A DNA stretch of 64,000 nt, taken from the NCBI RefSeq assembly GCF_902859895.1, contig NZ_CADIKM010000008.1:124001-188000 (forward strand), in the 5' to 3' direction. A model generated the notes under the pieces. That model had not been told where the DNA came from and ran no database searches. It was given only the letters and a program-made list of their open reading frames with translations. Shown here in pieces: positions 40,117 to 49,707 of this stretch; position 1 is the stretch's first letter; every line of letters starts with the position of its first letter. Position numbers and translations under genes: made by a program. This DNA comes from Pararobbsia alpina. Its GTDB lineage: Bacteria > Pseudomonadota > Gammaproteobacteria > Burkholderiales > Burkholderiaceae.

Positions 40117-41160
40117 TTGATCGGATTCAAACGTATCGTGGGCCCTGTGATGCTCGATATCGTCGGCTCGACGCTGACCCACGAGGATGCGCGCCGGATC
40201 GCGCATCCGCTGACGGGTGGGGTCATCCTGTTCGCTCGCAATTTCATCGACCGTGCGCAACTGACCCTGCTGACCGAGCAGATTCGCACGGTTCGCGACG
40301 ACGTGCTGATCGCCGTCGACCAGGAAGGGGGGCGCGTCCAGCGTTTCAGGTCGGACGGATTCACGCTCCTGCCCGCCATGCGCGACATCGGCGCGCTATG
40401 GGACCGCGATGTGTTCCTCGGCAGCCAGGCGGCGACCGCCGCGGGGCTGGTGCTGGCCTCGGAACTGCGCGCCTGCGGCATCGATCTGAGCTTTACGCCG
40501 GTGCTCGACATCGACTACGGCCAGTCGCAGGCGATCGGCAGTCGCGCCTTCCATCGCGACCCGCGGGTGGCCGCGATGCTTGCGAAGAATCTCACGCATG
40601 GTCTTGCGATGGCGGGCATGGCGAACTGCGGCAAGCATTTTCCGGGGCACGGATTTGTCGAAGCGGATTCGCATCATGCGATGCCCATCGACGACCGTCC
40701 GCTCGACGATCTGCTTGCTGACGCACGGCCCTATTCATGGATGGGGATCGCCTTGACGGCCGTGATGCCCGCGCACGTCGTCTATCCCCAGGTCGATTCT
40801 CTACCGGCCGGATTCTCGAAGAAATGGGTGACTGAAATCTTGCGCGGACGGCTAGGGTTCGAAGGAGCCATCTTCAGCGATGATCTGTCGATGCACGGCG
40901 CGCGCGCGGTCGGCGACCATCTCGCCAGTGCGAATGCCGCGCTCGAGGCCGGCTGCGACATGGTGCTCGTTTGCAACGAACCTCTTGAGGCCGACAAGGT
41001 GCTGCAGGGGCTCGTCTATGAACCCTCCCGTCAGTCTCAGCGCCGCATCAAGCGCTTGCGGCCGAGGGGCAAGGCTCCCGAATGGAAGAAGCTGACGAGG
41101 CAAGCGGACTATCGCAGCGCACGCGAATTCCTGACAACCCACCTGCCCGCGTCGCGCTAG
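40117..41160 (+). CDS. nagZ: Beta-N-acetylhexosaminidase NagZ
   Basis: 347 residues if it starts at the TTG at 40117, which has a strong AAGGAAAG 5-12 bp upstream; a GTG at 40033 would add 28 basic residues without family similarity, and the ATG at 40150 would remove the first strand. GH3 enzyme of cell-wall recycling that releases GlcNAc from GlcNAc-anhydroMurNAc peptides in the cytosol. Motifs: DQEGGRVQRF, KHFPGHGFVEADSHHA (catalytic His loop) and FSDDLSMHGA (nucleophile Asp). Confidence 0.9.
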   Translation: MIGFKRIVGPVMLDIVGSTLTHEDARRIAHPLTGGVILFARNFIDRAQLTLLTEQIRTVRDDVLIAVDQEGGRVQRFRSDGFTLLPAMRDIGALWDRDVFLGSQAATAAGLVLASELRACGIDLSFTPVLDIDYGQSQAIGSRAFHRDPRVAAMLAKNLTHGLAMAGMANCGKHFPGHGFVEADSHHAMPIDDRPLDDLLADARPYSWMGIALTAVMPAHVVYPQVDSLPAGFSKKWVTEILRGRLGFEGAIFSDDLSMHGARAVGDHLASANAALEAGCDMVLVCNEPLEADKVLQGLVYEPSRQSQRRIKRLRPRGKAPEWKKLTRQADYRSAREFLTTHLPASR

Positions 41161-42503
41161 CTCATCTTCATGCGCTGCAGCTTGTTGTAGAGCGTTTTCG
41201 GGCTGATGCCGAGCATCGAGGCCGCGCGGTGGCGCGTGCCGCCCACCGCGTCGAGCGTGGCGCGGATCAGCAATTCCTCGACCGTCGCGAGCGGCGTGCC
41301 GACCGTGATCTGTACGCTGCTGAACGCCGTCGAACGCGCACCGTCGGCGGAGCGCAGCGTGTCGATCGTCTCGTCCGACGTCCGGTATGCATGCCGCAGG
41401 GCCGTGAACAGTTCGCGGATATTGCCGGGCCAGTCGTAGGCCTGGAGCTCCCGCGGCACGCCTTGGCCCAGACGCTTTTGCAGACCGGTCTCGCTATTGG
41501 ATTCATCGATGCAATGCTGCGCGAGCAGTTCGATGTCCGCACCGCGTTCGCGCAGCGGCGGCAATGGGATCGTCGCGCCCGTGAACCGCTGGGCGAGTGC
41601 GTCGAGCAAGACGCCCTCGGCGATGGCTTGCGACGGTATCCGTTCCGTGCCCACGATCAGCCGGAAGTCGGCGGCGGTGTCCTGCGTGCCGCCGACCCGC
41701 CTGAGGGTGCGGCCTTCGAGCGCGCCGAGCACAGCGGCTTGCTGGCCAGGCGGCAACGAGGTGACGTTGTCGACGAACAGCGTGCCGCCTGCGGCTTCCT
41801 CGAGTACGCCGGTCATGCGAAGGTCCGCACCGGGGAACGCAGCGCGTTCGTGGCCGAACAACAGGCTCTCGAACGGCCGGTTGTTGTCGCGCGGGGCGGC
41901 GCAGTCAAAGCGGACAAACGGGCCTTTGCGGCGCCGGCTCATCTCGTGAATCGCATGCGCAACCGTGTGCTTGCCAGTGCCCGTCTCGCCGTGCACGAGC
42001 ACGGCGGACTCGGTCGGTGCAACCCGTTCGATCGCGTCGTAGACCCGTTGCATCGGTTCCGAGCGTCCGACCATCGGGCCAAAGCGGCCGAGTTCCCGCA
42101 GGGTCGAACGCAGGCTCTGCACTTCCTCGCTGAGTTCGTAAGGGCGCGGAATCCGTGCAAGCAGGCTGCGCAGGCGAGGGATGCTGACCGGTTTGAGCAG
42201 GTAATCCCAGATACCGTGCCGCAGGCCCTCGATCGCCGATTCGACCGTCGCGTTCCCTGTCATCACGATCACCGGCACATTGCCGTCGGGCGGCTGTGAA
42301 GGCAGGTGCTGAAGCAGGTCGAGCCCCTTGCCGTCCGGCAGGTTCAGATCGATCAGCACGACATCTGGAATGAAGCGGGTCAACGCGTCACGGGCGTCGC
42401 CTAGCGTCGCGGCGACATCGACGGAAAATCCGTCGGCCTGGAGAATGGCCGCCAGTCCGGAAAGGCTGTTCGGGTCGTCTTCTACGATAAGCGCATGTGG
42501 CAT
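41157..42503 (-). CDS. Response regulator with degenerate sigma-54 activator ATPase and Fis HTH
   Basis: 448 residues. Receiver domain 1-115 with phosphoacceptor D52 (LIDLNLPDG) and K104; AAA+ domain about 140-370; Fis-type HTH about 407-446 (RAASMLGISPKTLYNKL). Walker A is GETGTGKH (residues 172-179). The GAFTGA loop that contacts sigma-54 reads AAFPGA (221-226) and Walker B reads GGTLFVDN (239-246), so the usual DE pair is DN. The arginine pair in LPPLRERGADI is kept. These changes argue against normal sigma-54 activation. There is no histidine kinase gene beside it; it converges with nagZ with a 4-bp overlap. Confidence 0.9.
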   Translation of the reverse strand: MPHALIVEDDPNSLSGLAAILQADGFSVDVAATLGDARDALTRFIPDVVLIDLNLPDGKGLDLLQHLPSQPPDGNVPVIVMTGNATVESAIEGLRHGIWDYLLKPVSIPRLRSLLARIPRPYELSEEVQSLRSTLRELGRFGPMVGRSEPMQRVYDAIERVAPTESAVLVHGETGTGKHTVAHAIHEMSRRRKGPFVRFDCAAPRDNNRPFESLLFGHERAAFPGADLRMTGVLEEAAGGTLFVDNVTSLPPGQQAAVLGALEGRTLRRVGGTQDTAADFRLIVGTERIPSQAIAEGVLLDALAQRFTGATIPLPPLRERGADIELLAQHCIDESNSETGLQKRLGQGVPRELQAYDWPGNIRELFTALRHAYRTSDETIDTLRSADGARSTAFSSVQITVGTPLATVEELLIRATLDAVGGTRHRAASMLGISPKTLYNKLQRMKMS

Positions 42504-42824
42504 GACGTTGACTGGTGCGTTCAGTTAAGGTCGTCGCGGAAGGCGACGGCACGAAGATTCCGCGTTACGGTTCAGACTTATTTTCGGGATAACTGCGAGA
42601 GGGGCAAAGCAGGAGTCGTGCCATTTTGAAACTGTGATGGCGCGATCCTTGTGGCGCAAAGGCGCAGCGGGTACGGGAGGAGGAAAGCGTGAACCATGGC
42701 TCACCCTGGTGATCCAAGTACGCCGGTAAATCTTGCCTTGTTGGAGAGGTAAATGTGAAAAAAAGAAAAAGCGCCCAAATGGGCGCTTTTTCTAGCGAAG
42801 CCGATGCGCGAGGCGCATCCTCGA
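42504..42824. other. Intergenic region upstream of the response regulator gene (321 bp)
   Basis: Contains the efp terminator at 42766-42791 and, toward 42504-42560, the likely promoter region of the minus-strand response regulator. I see no gene in it. Confidence 0.6.
42766..42795 (-). terminator. Terminator of efp
   Basis: AAAAAGCGCCC and GGGCGCTTTTT form a perfect 11-bp stem with a 4-nt loop; on the minus strand it is followed by a T-rich run (TTTTTCTTTTTTT). It starts about 30 bp after the efp stop. Confidence 0.92.
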
Positions 42825-43382
42825 TTACGCGCGGCTGCGGTATTCGTTCGTCCGTGTATCGATCTCGATCTTGTCGCCGATTGCGCAGAACAGCGGTACT
42901 TGCAGTTCCAGGCCACTCGAAAGCTTGGCGTTCTTGAGCACCTTGCCCGACGACGTGTCGCCCTTGACGGCGGGTTCGGTATAGGCGATTTCGCGGACCA
43001 GCGTCGTCGGCAGATCGACCGAAATTGCCTTGTCGTTGTAGAACACGACTTCGCACGGCATGCCGTCTTCGAGGTAGTAAATCGCGTCGCTGAGGTTTTC
43101 CGCCTCGACTTCATACTGGTTGTAGTCGGCGTCCATGAATACATACATCGGATCGGCGAAATACGAATACGTCACTTCCCTGCGGTCCAGCACGACGACG
43201 TCGAACTTGTCATCCGCCTTGTAGACGGATTCGCTCGGCGCTTCGGTCAGCAAATTCTTGAACTTCATCTTGACGACCGCGGAGTTGCGGCCCGATTTGT
43301 TGTATTCAGCCTTTTGCACGACCATCGGTTCAGAGCCGATCATTACGACATTGCCCGTGCGGAGTTCCTGTGCGGTCTTCAT
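42825..43382 (-). CDS. efp: Elongation factor P, Arg32 type
   Basis: 185 residues from the ATG at 43382 ([20 protein letters not shown]). Relieves ribosome stalling at proline stretches. Domain I carries the tip loop [12 protein letters not shown], whose Arg is residue 32, the site rhamnosylated by EarP; the lysine of the EpmA-modified type is absent. EF-P domains II and III follow, ending [12 protein letters not shown]. earP lies 221 bp upstream on the same strand. Confidence 0.97.
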   Translation of the reverse strand: MKTAQELRTGNVVMIGSEPMVVQKAEYNKSGRNSAVVKMKFKNLLTEAPSESVYKADDKFDVVVLDRREVTYSYFADPMYVFMDADYNQYEVEAENLSDAIYYLEDGMPCEVVFYNDKAISVDLPTTLVREIAYTEPAVKGDTSSGKVLKNAKLSSGLELQVPLFCAIGDKIEIDTRTNEYRSRA

Positions 43383-43603
43383 AAAAAACTGTCCTGTTAC
43401 CTGAATGGGTGGCTCAACCTGGCGAACGGGCATGTACGGACGCGGGAGCCGGGCTTGATCCCCGCTTTTACGCGGACACGGACACATGACCCGGCTTCGG
43501 CATTTCGATGTCGCCGTGTCCGCTAGTGCATGGGACGGCAGGGGCAACGGCCGGAATGTCCGGGGTGCCTTCGCTCGACAAGTCTAAGCTATTGAAAAAC
43601 AGC

Positions 43604-44890
43604 TTATTTTAACCGGCTTTCGACGAATTCCGCCAGATTAGCGGCAACGTGGCCCGGCGCTTCGAGGTCGGCGAGCCAGTCGCGCGCGCGCGCGTCGAGC
43701 GCGACGCGATAACGTAGGAAAGACTGCCAATGATCCTGGGGGCCAAGGTCTCGGGCCGGCTCGCGCGCAGAGCCGGCGGCAACCGGCACGTCGGAGGGGG
43801 GCGTACGCGTCAGAAGGCCGCGAGCGGGGTCGTGATCGGCGTGGTCGGCGCAAGGGCCGTCCGCCGGCGCGCTGACGCCGTTCCACATATGCCAGAGCCG
43901 CTGTAACGCACGTGCCGCGGGCGCGTCGACATTTCGGCCATAGCGTGCCAGCGCGGCTTCGAGCTTGGGCAGGTGAGCGTCGTCGTGTTGCGGATAGATG
44001 TGCCAGACGAAGGGGCGGCCTGCGAGCTGTGCACGGACAAACGAGTCTTCGCCACGCACAAAATTGAGATCGCAAGACCAGAGCAGCCTGTCGTAGGTCG
44101 GGTGATCGACAAACGGCAGCGCGTGGATCGACAGCGCCCCGCGCGTTTCGCGAACGCTTGCGTCGAACCGGGGGAGATCGAGGAACTGGGCGATCTGCGG
44201 ACCGATCCGGCCGACTGGCACGAGCGCGAGTACGGGTGTCGGGCTTTCCCGCCATTGTTGGAGAAGGCTCGCGACCGCCGGATTTTCATAGGCGAATAGC
44301 GAGACCACCGTGGTATCGGCGACCGGCATCGGGATACCCAGAGCATCGAACAGGGCGTGTCGCGCTGAGGGATCTGATTGGAAGGTCGCGCGTTCAGTGG
44401 CCAGGGATCGTTCGATCAGCACGCCGCCCGTATGCAGGCCAAGCCCTGGAAAGAAAAACCACTTGATGAGCGGCAGTCGCGGATGGGGCGAAGGCCGCAG
44501 ATGGAAATCGCGGACCCAATCCTCTGCGCTCAGATAGTCGAAATTGATCCAGACAGGGGCGGAGCTACGGTCCGCCATGGCGGCAAGGTAGGCAGCCGGG
44601 AGGTCACAGCCAAATGTTTCGATCACGACGTCGGCGATCTGGAGGGTTTCCTGTTCACCGAGCGGCTCGCCCCAATGCTCGACGACGATATCGCCGTGAC
44701 GCTGCCAGCGCCGCGCGGAATCGAGGCCCGGCGCGAGCTGTGCAAAGGTCGTGAGGTCGTCGACCCAGAGCCGGACCGACCATTTGTATTCCGCGGCCAG
44801 CTGGCGCGCGAGTCGCCACGCCACGCCGATATCTCCGAAATTGTCGACGACGGTGCAAAAGATATCGCAGGCAAGCGGGCGTGAAGTCAT
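43604..44890 (-). CDS. earP: EF-P arginine-32 rhamnosyltransferase EarP
   Basis: 428 residues. Transfers rhamnose from dTDP-rhamnose to Arg32 of EF-P. The N-terminal VVDNFGDIGVAWRLARQL contains the conserved aspartates (D16 and D20 here), and the donor-binding loop is RGEDSFVRAQLAGRPFVWHIYPQ. A polar insertion of about 50 residues (ADGPCADHADHD to AREPARDLG) lies near the C-terminus. The pairing with an Arg32 EF-P makes the assignment firm. It is divergent from uvrC. Confidence 0.95.
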   Translation of the reverse strand: MTSRPLACDIFCTVVDNFGDIGVAWRLARQLAAEYKWSVRLWVDDLTTFAQLAPGLDSARRWQRHGDIVVEHWGEPLGEQETLQIADVVIETFGCDLPAAYLAAMADRSSAPVWINFDYLSAEDWVRDFHLRPSPHPRLPLIKWFFFPGLGLHTGGVLIERSLATERATFQSDPSARHALFDALGIPMPVADTTVVSLFAYENPAVASLLQQWRESPTPVLALVPVGRIGPQIAQFLDLPRFDASVRETRGALSIHALPFVDHPTYDRLLWSCDLNFVRGEDSFVRAQLAGRPFVWHIYPQHDDAHLPKLEAALARYGRNVDAPAARALQRLWHMWNGVSAPADGPCADHADHDPARGLLTRTPPSDVPVAAGSAREPARDLGPQDHWQSFLRYRVALDARARDWLADLEAPGHVAANLAEFVESRLK

Positions 44891-45026
44891 CGGAATCCAG
44901 AGTGAACAGGAGTGCGCGGGCTAGGTATCATCTAGACTCGCGATTTTAGTGCAGCCGTCAGTGCAGCCCGACGCGGTGGCCACGAATGCCGCCGTGTGCC
45001 GATCCGCCGGCTCATCCCCATTTAGT

Positions 45027-47321
45027 ATGTCCGACGAAACCGACGTTTTCGACCCGAAACCGATTCTTGCGCAGTTGCCGCACTTGCCTGGCGTCTATCG
45101 TTACTACGACGTGGCCGGTGCCGTGCTCTACGTCGGCAAGGCGCGCGACCTCAAGAAACGGGTTTCGAGTTATTTCAACAAGACACTGCTTTCGCCGCGC
45201 ATCGCGATGATGGTGACCCGGATCGCGCGGCTCGAGACGACCGTCACGCGCTCCGAAGCCGAAGCGCTGCTGCTTGAGAACAACCTGATCAAGGCGCTGG
45301 CGCCGCGCTACAACATCCTGTTTCGCGACGACAAGTCCTATCCGTATCTGAAGCTCACGGGCCACGCGTTTCCGCGGATGGCCTATTACCGGGGATCGGT
45401 CGACCGCAAGCATCAATACTTCGGTCCCTTCCCGAATGCATGGGCGGTTCGCGAAAGCATTCAGATCCTGCAGCGCGTGTTCCAGTTGCGAACCTGTGAG
45501 GACTCGGTGTTTGCGAATCGCGCACGTCCGTGCCTGCTGCATCAGATTTCGCGTTGCACGGCGCCATGCGTGGGCAATATCAGCGAAGAGGACTATGCGG
45601 TCGACGTGCAGAATGCGGCTCGCTTTCTGGGGGGGCGGCAGACCGAGGTCATGCACGATCTTGAACAGAAGATGCATGCCTTCGCTGCCGACCTGAAGTT
45701 CGAGCAGGCAGCCGCGGTACGCAATCAGATGAAATCGCTGGCCGCGGTGCTGCATCAGCAGACAATCGAGACGGGTGGCGATAACGACGCCGATATCCTC
45801 GCAGTGGTGGCCCACGGCGGCAAGGTCTGTGTGAATCTCGCGATGGTTCGCGGCGGCCGGCATCTGGGCGACAAGGCCTACTTTCCAAGTCAGGTCGGGA
45901 ATGCGCTGGTGGACGACGTGTTGGAGGATGAAGCACCGGTCGATCTGCTCGCGGCCGCGCACGAGGTCGGCGAGATCGAGCACGATCGGGCGCTGGCTCG
46001 GGCGGAAGCGCGCGCGCAGCGCTTTGGAGAGGGGCGTGGAATCGATGAGGATATCGACACCCCGGACGTCGGAATCCGTGACGCTAGCCATGAGGATGGC
46101 GATTTCGATGAGACAGACGATACCGATGAGGCTGGTGATCCCGATGAGGCAGGCGGCGAGGTCGCGGCTGGCTCCAACATGGAAGCCGAGCCCGGCGAAG
46201 GGAGCCTTTCCGACGATCGTGGAGAAGGCTTGCCTGCCGGAGCCGTCCCCGGCAGCGAGGCCAATCGTTCACTTGAAGCCGAGGTGCTCGAGGCGTTTAT
46301 CGGCCAGCACTATATCGACCATGTGATCCCGCCGGTACTCATCGTCAATCATCTTCCTGGCAACCGCCAGGTCGTTGAATTGCTTGCCGCACAGGCCGGT
46401 CGCAAGGTCGCGCTGATTCGTCAGCCACAGGGACAAAAGCGTTCCTGGCTCGCGATGGCCGAGCAGGGTGCGCGGCTCGCACTCATGCGGTTGCTGTCCG
46501 AGCAGGGTTCGCAACAGGCGCGCACGCGCGCGCTGGCCGACATCCTGAGCCTCGAATGTGAAGACCTCGGAACGTTGCGCGTCGAGTGTTTCGACATCAG
46601 CCATACGATGGGCGAAGCGACCCAGGCCTCTTGCGTGGTCTACCATCATCACAAGATGCAGTCGGGCGAATACCGTCGCTACAACATCAATGGCATCACG
46701 CCGGGTGATGACTATGCGGCCATGCGGCAGGTCCTCACCCGGCGCTACGAGAAGATTCTCGCGCAGGCCGCGGCGAGTGCCGGCGATGCAGTGCAGGTCG
46801 CGGATATCGAGCAGGATCCGGCCGAGATCGCCGGGTCGCCCGCCGTGGCATCGGTTTCTTCGCCTGTCGTGACACCGATGCCGAATATCGTGTTGATCGA
46901 CGGCGGCAAGGGGCAGGTCGAGATCGCGCGACAGGTGTTCACCGAGCTCGGCATCGATATCTCGATCCTGGTCGGGGTGGCGAAGGGCGAGGGGCGCAAG
47001 GTCGGTCTCGAAACACTTGTATTCGCCGACGGCCGAGCCTCACTCGAACTTGGCAAGGACAGCGCCGCGCTGATGCTGATCGCCCAGATCCGCGACGAAG
47101 CGCACCGTTTCGCGATTACCGGGATGCGGGCCAAGCGTGCCAAGGTCCGGCAAAGCTCGCGGCTCGAAGAACTCGAAGGCGTCGGTGCGAAACGCCGTCA
47201 ACGGCTGCTTGCGCGCTTCGGCGGCTTGCGCGGGGTGGTCTCCGCAAGCATAGACGAACTCGCGAGCGTCGAAGGGATTTCGCGGGCGCTGGCCGAGCAG
47301 ATTTACCGTCAATTGCACTAA
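45027..47321 (+). CDS. uvrC: Excinuclease ABC subunit C
   Basis: 764 residues from the ATG at 45027 ([20 protein letters not shown]); the open frame extends 26 codons upstream. GIY-YIG nuclease domain first ([20 protein letters not shown]), UVR domain ([20 protein letters not shown]), then the RNase H-like nuclease ([33 protein letters not shown]) and two helix-hairpin-helix motifs at the end. It cuts both sides of lesions in nucleotide excision repair. Longer than the about 610-aa E. coli protein because of an acidic insert (about residues 340-401) and a shorter one before VLIDGGKG. Confidence 0.95.
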   Translation: MSDETDVFDPKPILAQLPHLPGVYRYYDVAGAVLYVGKARDLKKRVSSYFNKTLLSPRIAMMVTRIARLETTVTRSEAEALLLENNLIKALAPRYNILFRDDKSYPYLKLTGHAFPRMAYYRGSVDRKHQYFGPFPNAWAVRESIQILQRVFQLRTCEDSVFANRARPCLLHQISRCTAPCVGNISEEDYAVDVQNAARFLGGRQTEVMHDLEQKMHAFAADLKFEQAAAVRNQMKSLAAVLHQQTIETGGDNDADILAVVAHGGKVCVNLAMVRGGRHLGDKAYFPSQVGNALVDDVLEDEAPVDLLAAAHEVGEIEHDRALARAEARAQRFGEGRGIDEDIDTPDVGIRDASHEDGDFDETDDTDEAGDPDEAGGEVAAGSNMEAEPGEGSLSDDRGEGLPAGAVPGSEANRSLEAEVLEAFIGQHYIDHVIPPVLIVNHLPGNRQVVELLAAQAGRKVALIRQPQGQKRSWLAMAEQGARLALMRLLSEQGSQQARTRALADILSLECEDLGTLRVECFDISHTMGEATQASCVVYHHHKMQSGEYRRYNINGITPGDDYAAMRQVLTRRYEKILAQAAASAGDAVQVADIEQDPAEIAGSPAVASVSSPVVTPMPNIVLIDGGKGQVEIARQVFTELGIDISILVGVAKGEGRKVGLETLVFADGRASLELGKDSAALMLIAQIRDEAHRFAITGMRAKRAKVRQSSRLEELEGVGAKRRQRLLARFGGLRGVVSASIDELASVEGISRALAEQIYRQLH

Positions 47322-47411
47322 GCGGCCTATTTTCTCGTTTGCCGGAATTGCGTCCGGTTGTTCGTCGGCTTCTGAACAGGGCACAATGGCACTCTCGTTT
47401 TCGTCCGCGCG

Positions 47412-48014
47412 ATGCCCATGCCGTTCAATCTGCCGATTTTCCTGACGTGGCTGCGAATTGTCCTGATTCCGCTCGTCGTCGGAGTGTTTTACGTCCCCGA
47501 TCTGATGATGGCGGTGCCCTCGAAGAATCTGGCGGCGGCCGTGATCTTCGTTCTGGCCGCGCTGACGGACTGGTTCGATGGCTTTCTTGCGCGCAAGCTG
47601 AATCAGACTTCCGCGTTCGGAGCCTTTCTCGACCCCGTCGCGGACAAGCTCATGGTGACCGCGGCGCTGCTGATCCTGGTCGAACTCGGACGCCTCAACG
47701 CGGTGATCGCACTTGTGATCGTCGGACGCGAGATCGCGATCTCCGCGCTGCGCGAATGGATGGCGCATATCGGCGCCTCGCGCAGCGTGGCCGTCAATTC
47801 GCTCGGCAAGTTCAAGACTGTCTGCCAGATGACGGCCATTCCGCTGCTGCTGTTCAATGCGCCATTGGTCGTGGGGGGCAGGACGTGGCTCGACGCTCGC
47901 GTCTGGGGTCTGTGGCTGATCTATCTTGCGGCGGTGCTGACGATCTGGTCGATGCTGTACTACATGAAACTGGCGTGGCCACAGATTCGCGAGCGGGTCG
48001 GCGCGGAACAGTGA
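47412..48014 (+). CDS. pgsA: CDP-diacylglycerol--glycerol-3-phosphate 3-phosphatidyltransferase
   Basis: 200 residues, inner-membrane enzyme that makes phosphatidylglycerol phosphate. The CDP-alcohol phosphotransferase motif is complete: DWFDGFLARKLNQTSAFGAF followed by LDPVADK. Several hydrophobic segments surround it. ATG at 47418 is an alternative start (NLPIFLTWLRI follows). It follows uvrC by 90 bp, the usual neighbour in proteobacteria. Confidence 0.94.
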   Translation: MPMPFNLPIFLTWLRIVLIPLVVGVFYVPDLMMAVPSKNLAAAVIFVLAALTDWFDGFLARKLNQTSAFGAFLDPVADKLMVTAALLILVELGRLNAVIALVIVGREIAISALREWMAHIGASRSVAVNSLGKFKTVCQMTAIPLLLFNAPLVVGGRTWLDARVWGLWLIYLAAVLTIWSMLYYMKLAWPQIRERVGAEQ

Positions 48015-48045
48015 ACGCTTCCAGAATCGGTAATGCATCCCACTC

Positions 48046-48074
48046 TTGACACTGTGGAATGACCTCTTCATAAT
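48046..48074 (+). promoter_or_regulatory. Sigma-70 promoter for tRNA-Gly and tRNA-Cys
   Basis: Perfect TTGACA (48046-48051), a 17-bp spacer and CATAAT (48069-48074), about 85 bp before tRNA-Gly. Confidence 0.82.
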
Positions 48075-48159
48075 CTCGTTTCTCGTCGCCGAGCCTTCTA
48101 CGAAGCGGCGGGAAAGCAGGAAGTACCGCAGTGTTCGTGCGGTGAATGTAGTGGTAAAT

Positions 48160-48235
48160 GCGGGAGTAGCTCAGTTGGTAGAGCGCAACCTTGCCAAGGT
48201 TGAGGTCGCGAGTTCGAGCCTCGTCTCCCGCTCCA
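48160..48235 (+). tRNA. tRNA-Gly (GCC)
   Basis: 76 nt with acceptor GCGGGAG/CTCCCGC, anticodon loop TTGCCAA (anticodon GCC), T-arm AGTTCGAGCC and encoded CCA. It lies between pgsA and tRNA-Cys. Confidence 0.97.
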
Positions 48236-48320
48236 GATATCGGGGAAGCTTGGTGCTTCCCCTTTTGTTTGAGCGATTTCGGCGGAGTTTCGCCCGTTGC
48301 GCAAACAAATAGCCGTTCAT

Positions 48321-48394
48321 GGCGCGGTAGCAAAGCGGTTATGCAGAGGACTGCAAATCCTTCCAGGCCGGTTCGACTCCGGCCCGCGCCTCCA
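48321..48394 (+). tRNA. tRNA-Cys (GCA)
   Basis: 74 nt with acceptor GGCGCGG paired to the CCGCGCC end (imperfectly spaced by T), anticodon loop CTGCAAA (anticodon GCA), T-arm GGTTCGACTCC and CCA end. It follows tRNA-Gly by 85 bp and a terminator follows it. Confidence 0.95.
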
Positions 48395-48410
48395 GATCGC
48401 GTCAAGCGGA

Positions 48411-48438
48411 AAAACCACCCCGAGGGGTGGTTTTTTTT
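48411..48438 (+). terminator. Terminator of the tRNA-Gly/tRNA-Cys unit
   Basis: AAAACCACCC and GGGTGGTTTT form a 10-bp stem around a short GC loop, followed by TTTT; it begins 16 bp after tRNA-Cys. Confidence 0.92.
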
Positions 48439-48503
48439 CGTCTATTGCTTTCGGGCGCTTGTGCTTGTATTGCCCGGCCCCTTTCGATGCGATCAGGACG
48501 AAC

Positions 48504-48995
48504 TTACTGGGTCGTACCGGGCGGTTTGATCGGCAAGGGCGCGACGACTGTTTCTCCATCCGAGAATTTGAGCTGGAGCTGGATGTTGGCGCCGGGTGCG
48601 AGAGAGCGCTTCGGTTGTTCGAGCATCACATGGTAGTTGCCGGGTGAGAACTGGACTTTCCCATGTGCGGGGATGGTCAGCTTGTCGACCATGATCATCT
48701 TCGAGAGCGACCCTTCGTTGGTGGTCTGGTGCAGCATTGCCATCCCATAGTCGGGGCTTGTCATTCCGACGAGGGTGACCGGCTTGTCGCCGTTATTGGT
48801 GATCGTCAGATAACCGGCTGCCGGCAACTCGCCGGGCAACCAGCGGACCCAGCCGTCGCTGATCGCGATCGTGGGGGCCGCAGCCGATGCAAGGGTGCCC
48901 GCACAGGCGAGCAGGATGCCGGCCAATACGCGGCGCGACGTTGCGCCTGAACTCGTTTGGGAAATAAGGCGGGAAATCGAAGCCATCTTGAGCAT
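48504..48995 (-). CDS. Periplasmic copper chaperone PCu(A)C
   Basis: 163 residues from the ATG at 48995, one base after the sco1 stop. A signal peptide spans about residues 20-40 (RRVLAGILLACAGTLASAAA). The complete copper site is visible: M87-x-H89, M100 and H122-x-M124, which fits the family pattern H(M)x10Mx21HxM. It carries Cu(I) to the CuA site of cytochrome c oxidase together with Sco1. Confidence 0.93.
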   Translation of the reverse strand: MLKMASISRLISQTSSGATSRRVLAGILLACAGTLASAAAPTIAISDGWVRWLPGELPAAGYLTITNNGDKPVTLVGMTSPDYGMAMLHQTTNEGSLSKMIMVDKLTIPAHGKVQFSPGNYHVMLEQPKRSLAPGANIQLQLKFSDGETVVAPLPIKPPGTTQ

Positions 48996-48996
48996 C

Positions 48997-49707
48997 TCAA
49001 CTTTGCTTTGCCAGTTGCTGGAGGTCGTGCGCGAGTTGATCGACGGTATCGGTGCCATCGGCCAGCAGCCGAGCCTTGCCCTCGCGATCGAAGATATAGA
49101 CGCCCGAACTGTGCGCGACTTCGTAGCTGCCGCCGTCATTGGGCTTGTCGGCTTGGTAGGCGACACGGTACCGCTTCGCGATCGATTCGATTTCAGAAGG
49201 GGATCCGGTCAGTCCGATCGCATGTCTGGCATCGAACGCATCGACATAGGCATGCATCGACTCGGGAGTGTCGCGTGTGGGGTCGACCGAGATAAAGACG
49301 ATCCGCATGTCGTTGGCGCCGGCACCACTCTTGCCGATGGCCTGCGTGAGCTTGGCCATGGTTTCGGGGCAGATATCGGGACAGTGTGTATATCCGAAGT
49401 AGACGATTGCAATTTTGCCCTTCAGATCCTGGGCATTCATCGGCTTGCCGGTGTCGGAAGTCAGCGAGAAGCTCAGGTCCGGCAAGTGGCCCGAGACGTT
49501 CTCGAGCTGCCAGGTCTCGGGCTTGGCGCCGCAAGCGGCCAGACTCGCCGCGAGACCGGCCGCAACGAGCAGGGCCGCGATGCGGCGACACGCATGGGTG
49601 ATCCCGGAGGACAGGGTAGACGTGGCATCGTCGATGCTTGGCTTTGTTGGAGAATCGTTGAAACATTGCGATGGCAGGAGGCCGGCGCGTCGGAGCGGGT
49701 GTTGCAT
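48997..49707 (-). CDS. SCO1/SenC copper-delivery lipoprotein
   Basis: 236 residues; the ATG at 49707 has AAAGG about 11 bp upstream. The N-terminal part includes a hydrophobic helix and lipobox ending at C59 (ASLAACG), though a 40-residue polar extension before it makes the start somewhat uncertain. The thioredoxin-fold copper site is C109-P-D-I-C113 with H199 in YEVAHSSGVYIF. It assembles CuA of cytochrome oxidase and is co-transcribed with PCu(A)C. Confidence 0.92.
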   Translation of the reverse strand: MQHPLRRAGLLPSQCFNDSPTKPSIDDATSTLSSGITHACRRIAALLVAAGLAASLAACGAKPETWQLENVSGHLPDLSFSLTSDTGKPMNAQDLKGKIAIVYFGYTHCPDICPETMAKLTQAIGKSGAGANDMRIVFISVDPTRDTPESMHAYVDAFDARHAIGLTGSPSEIESIAKRYRVAYQADKPNDGGSYEVAHSSGVYIFDREGKARLLADGTDTVDQLAHDLQQLAKQS

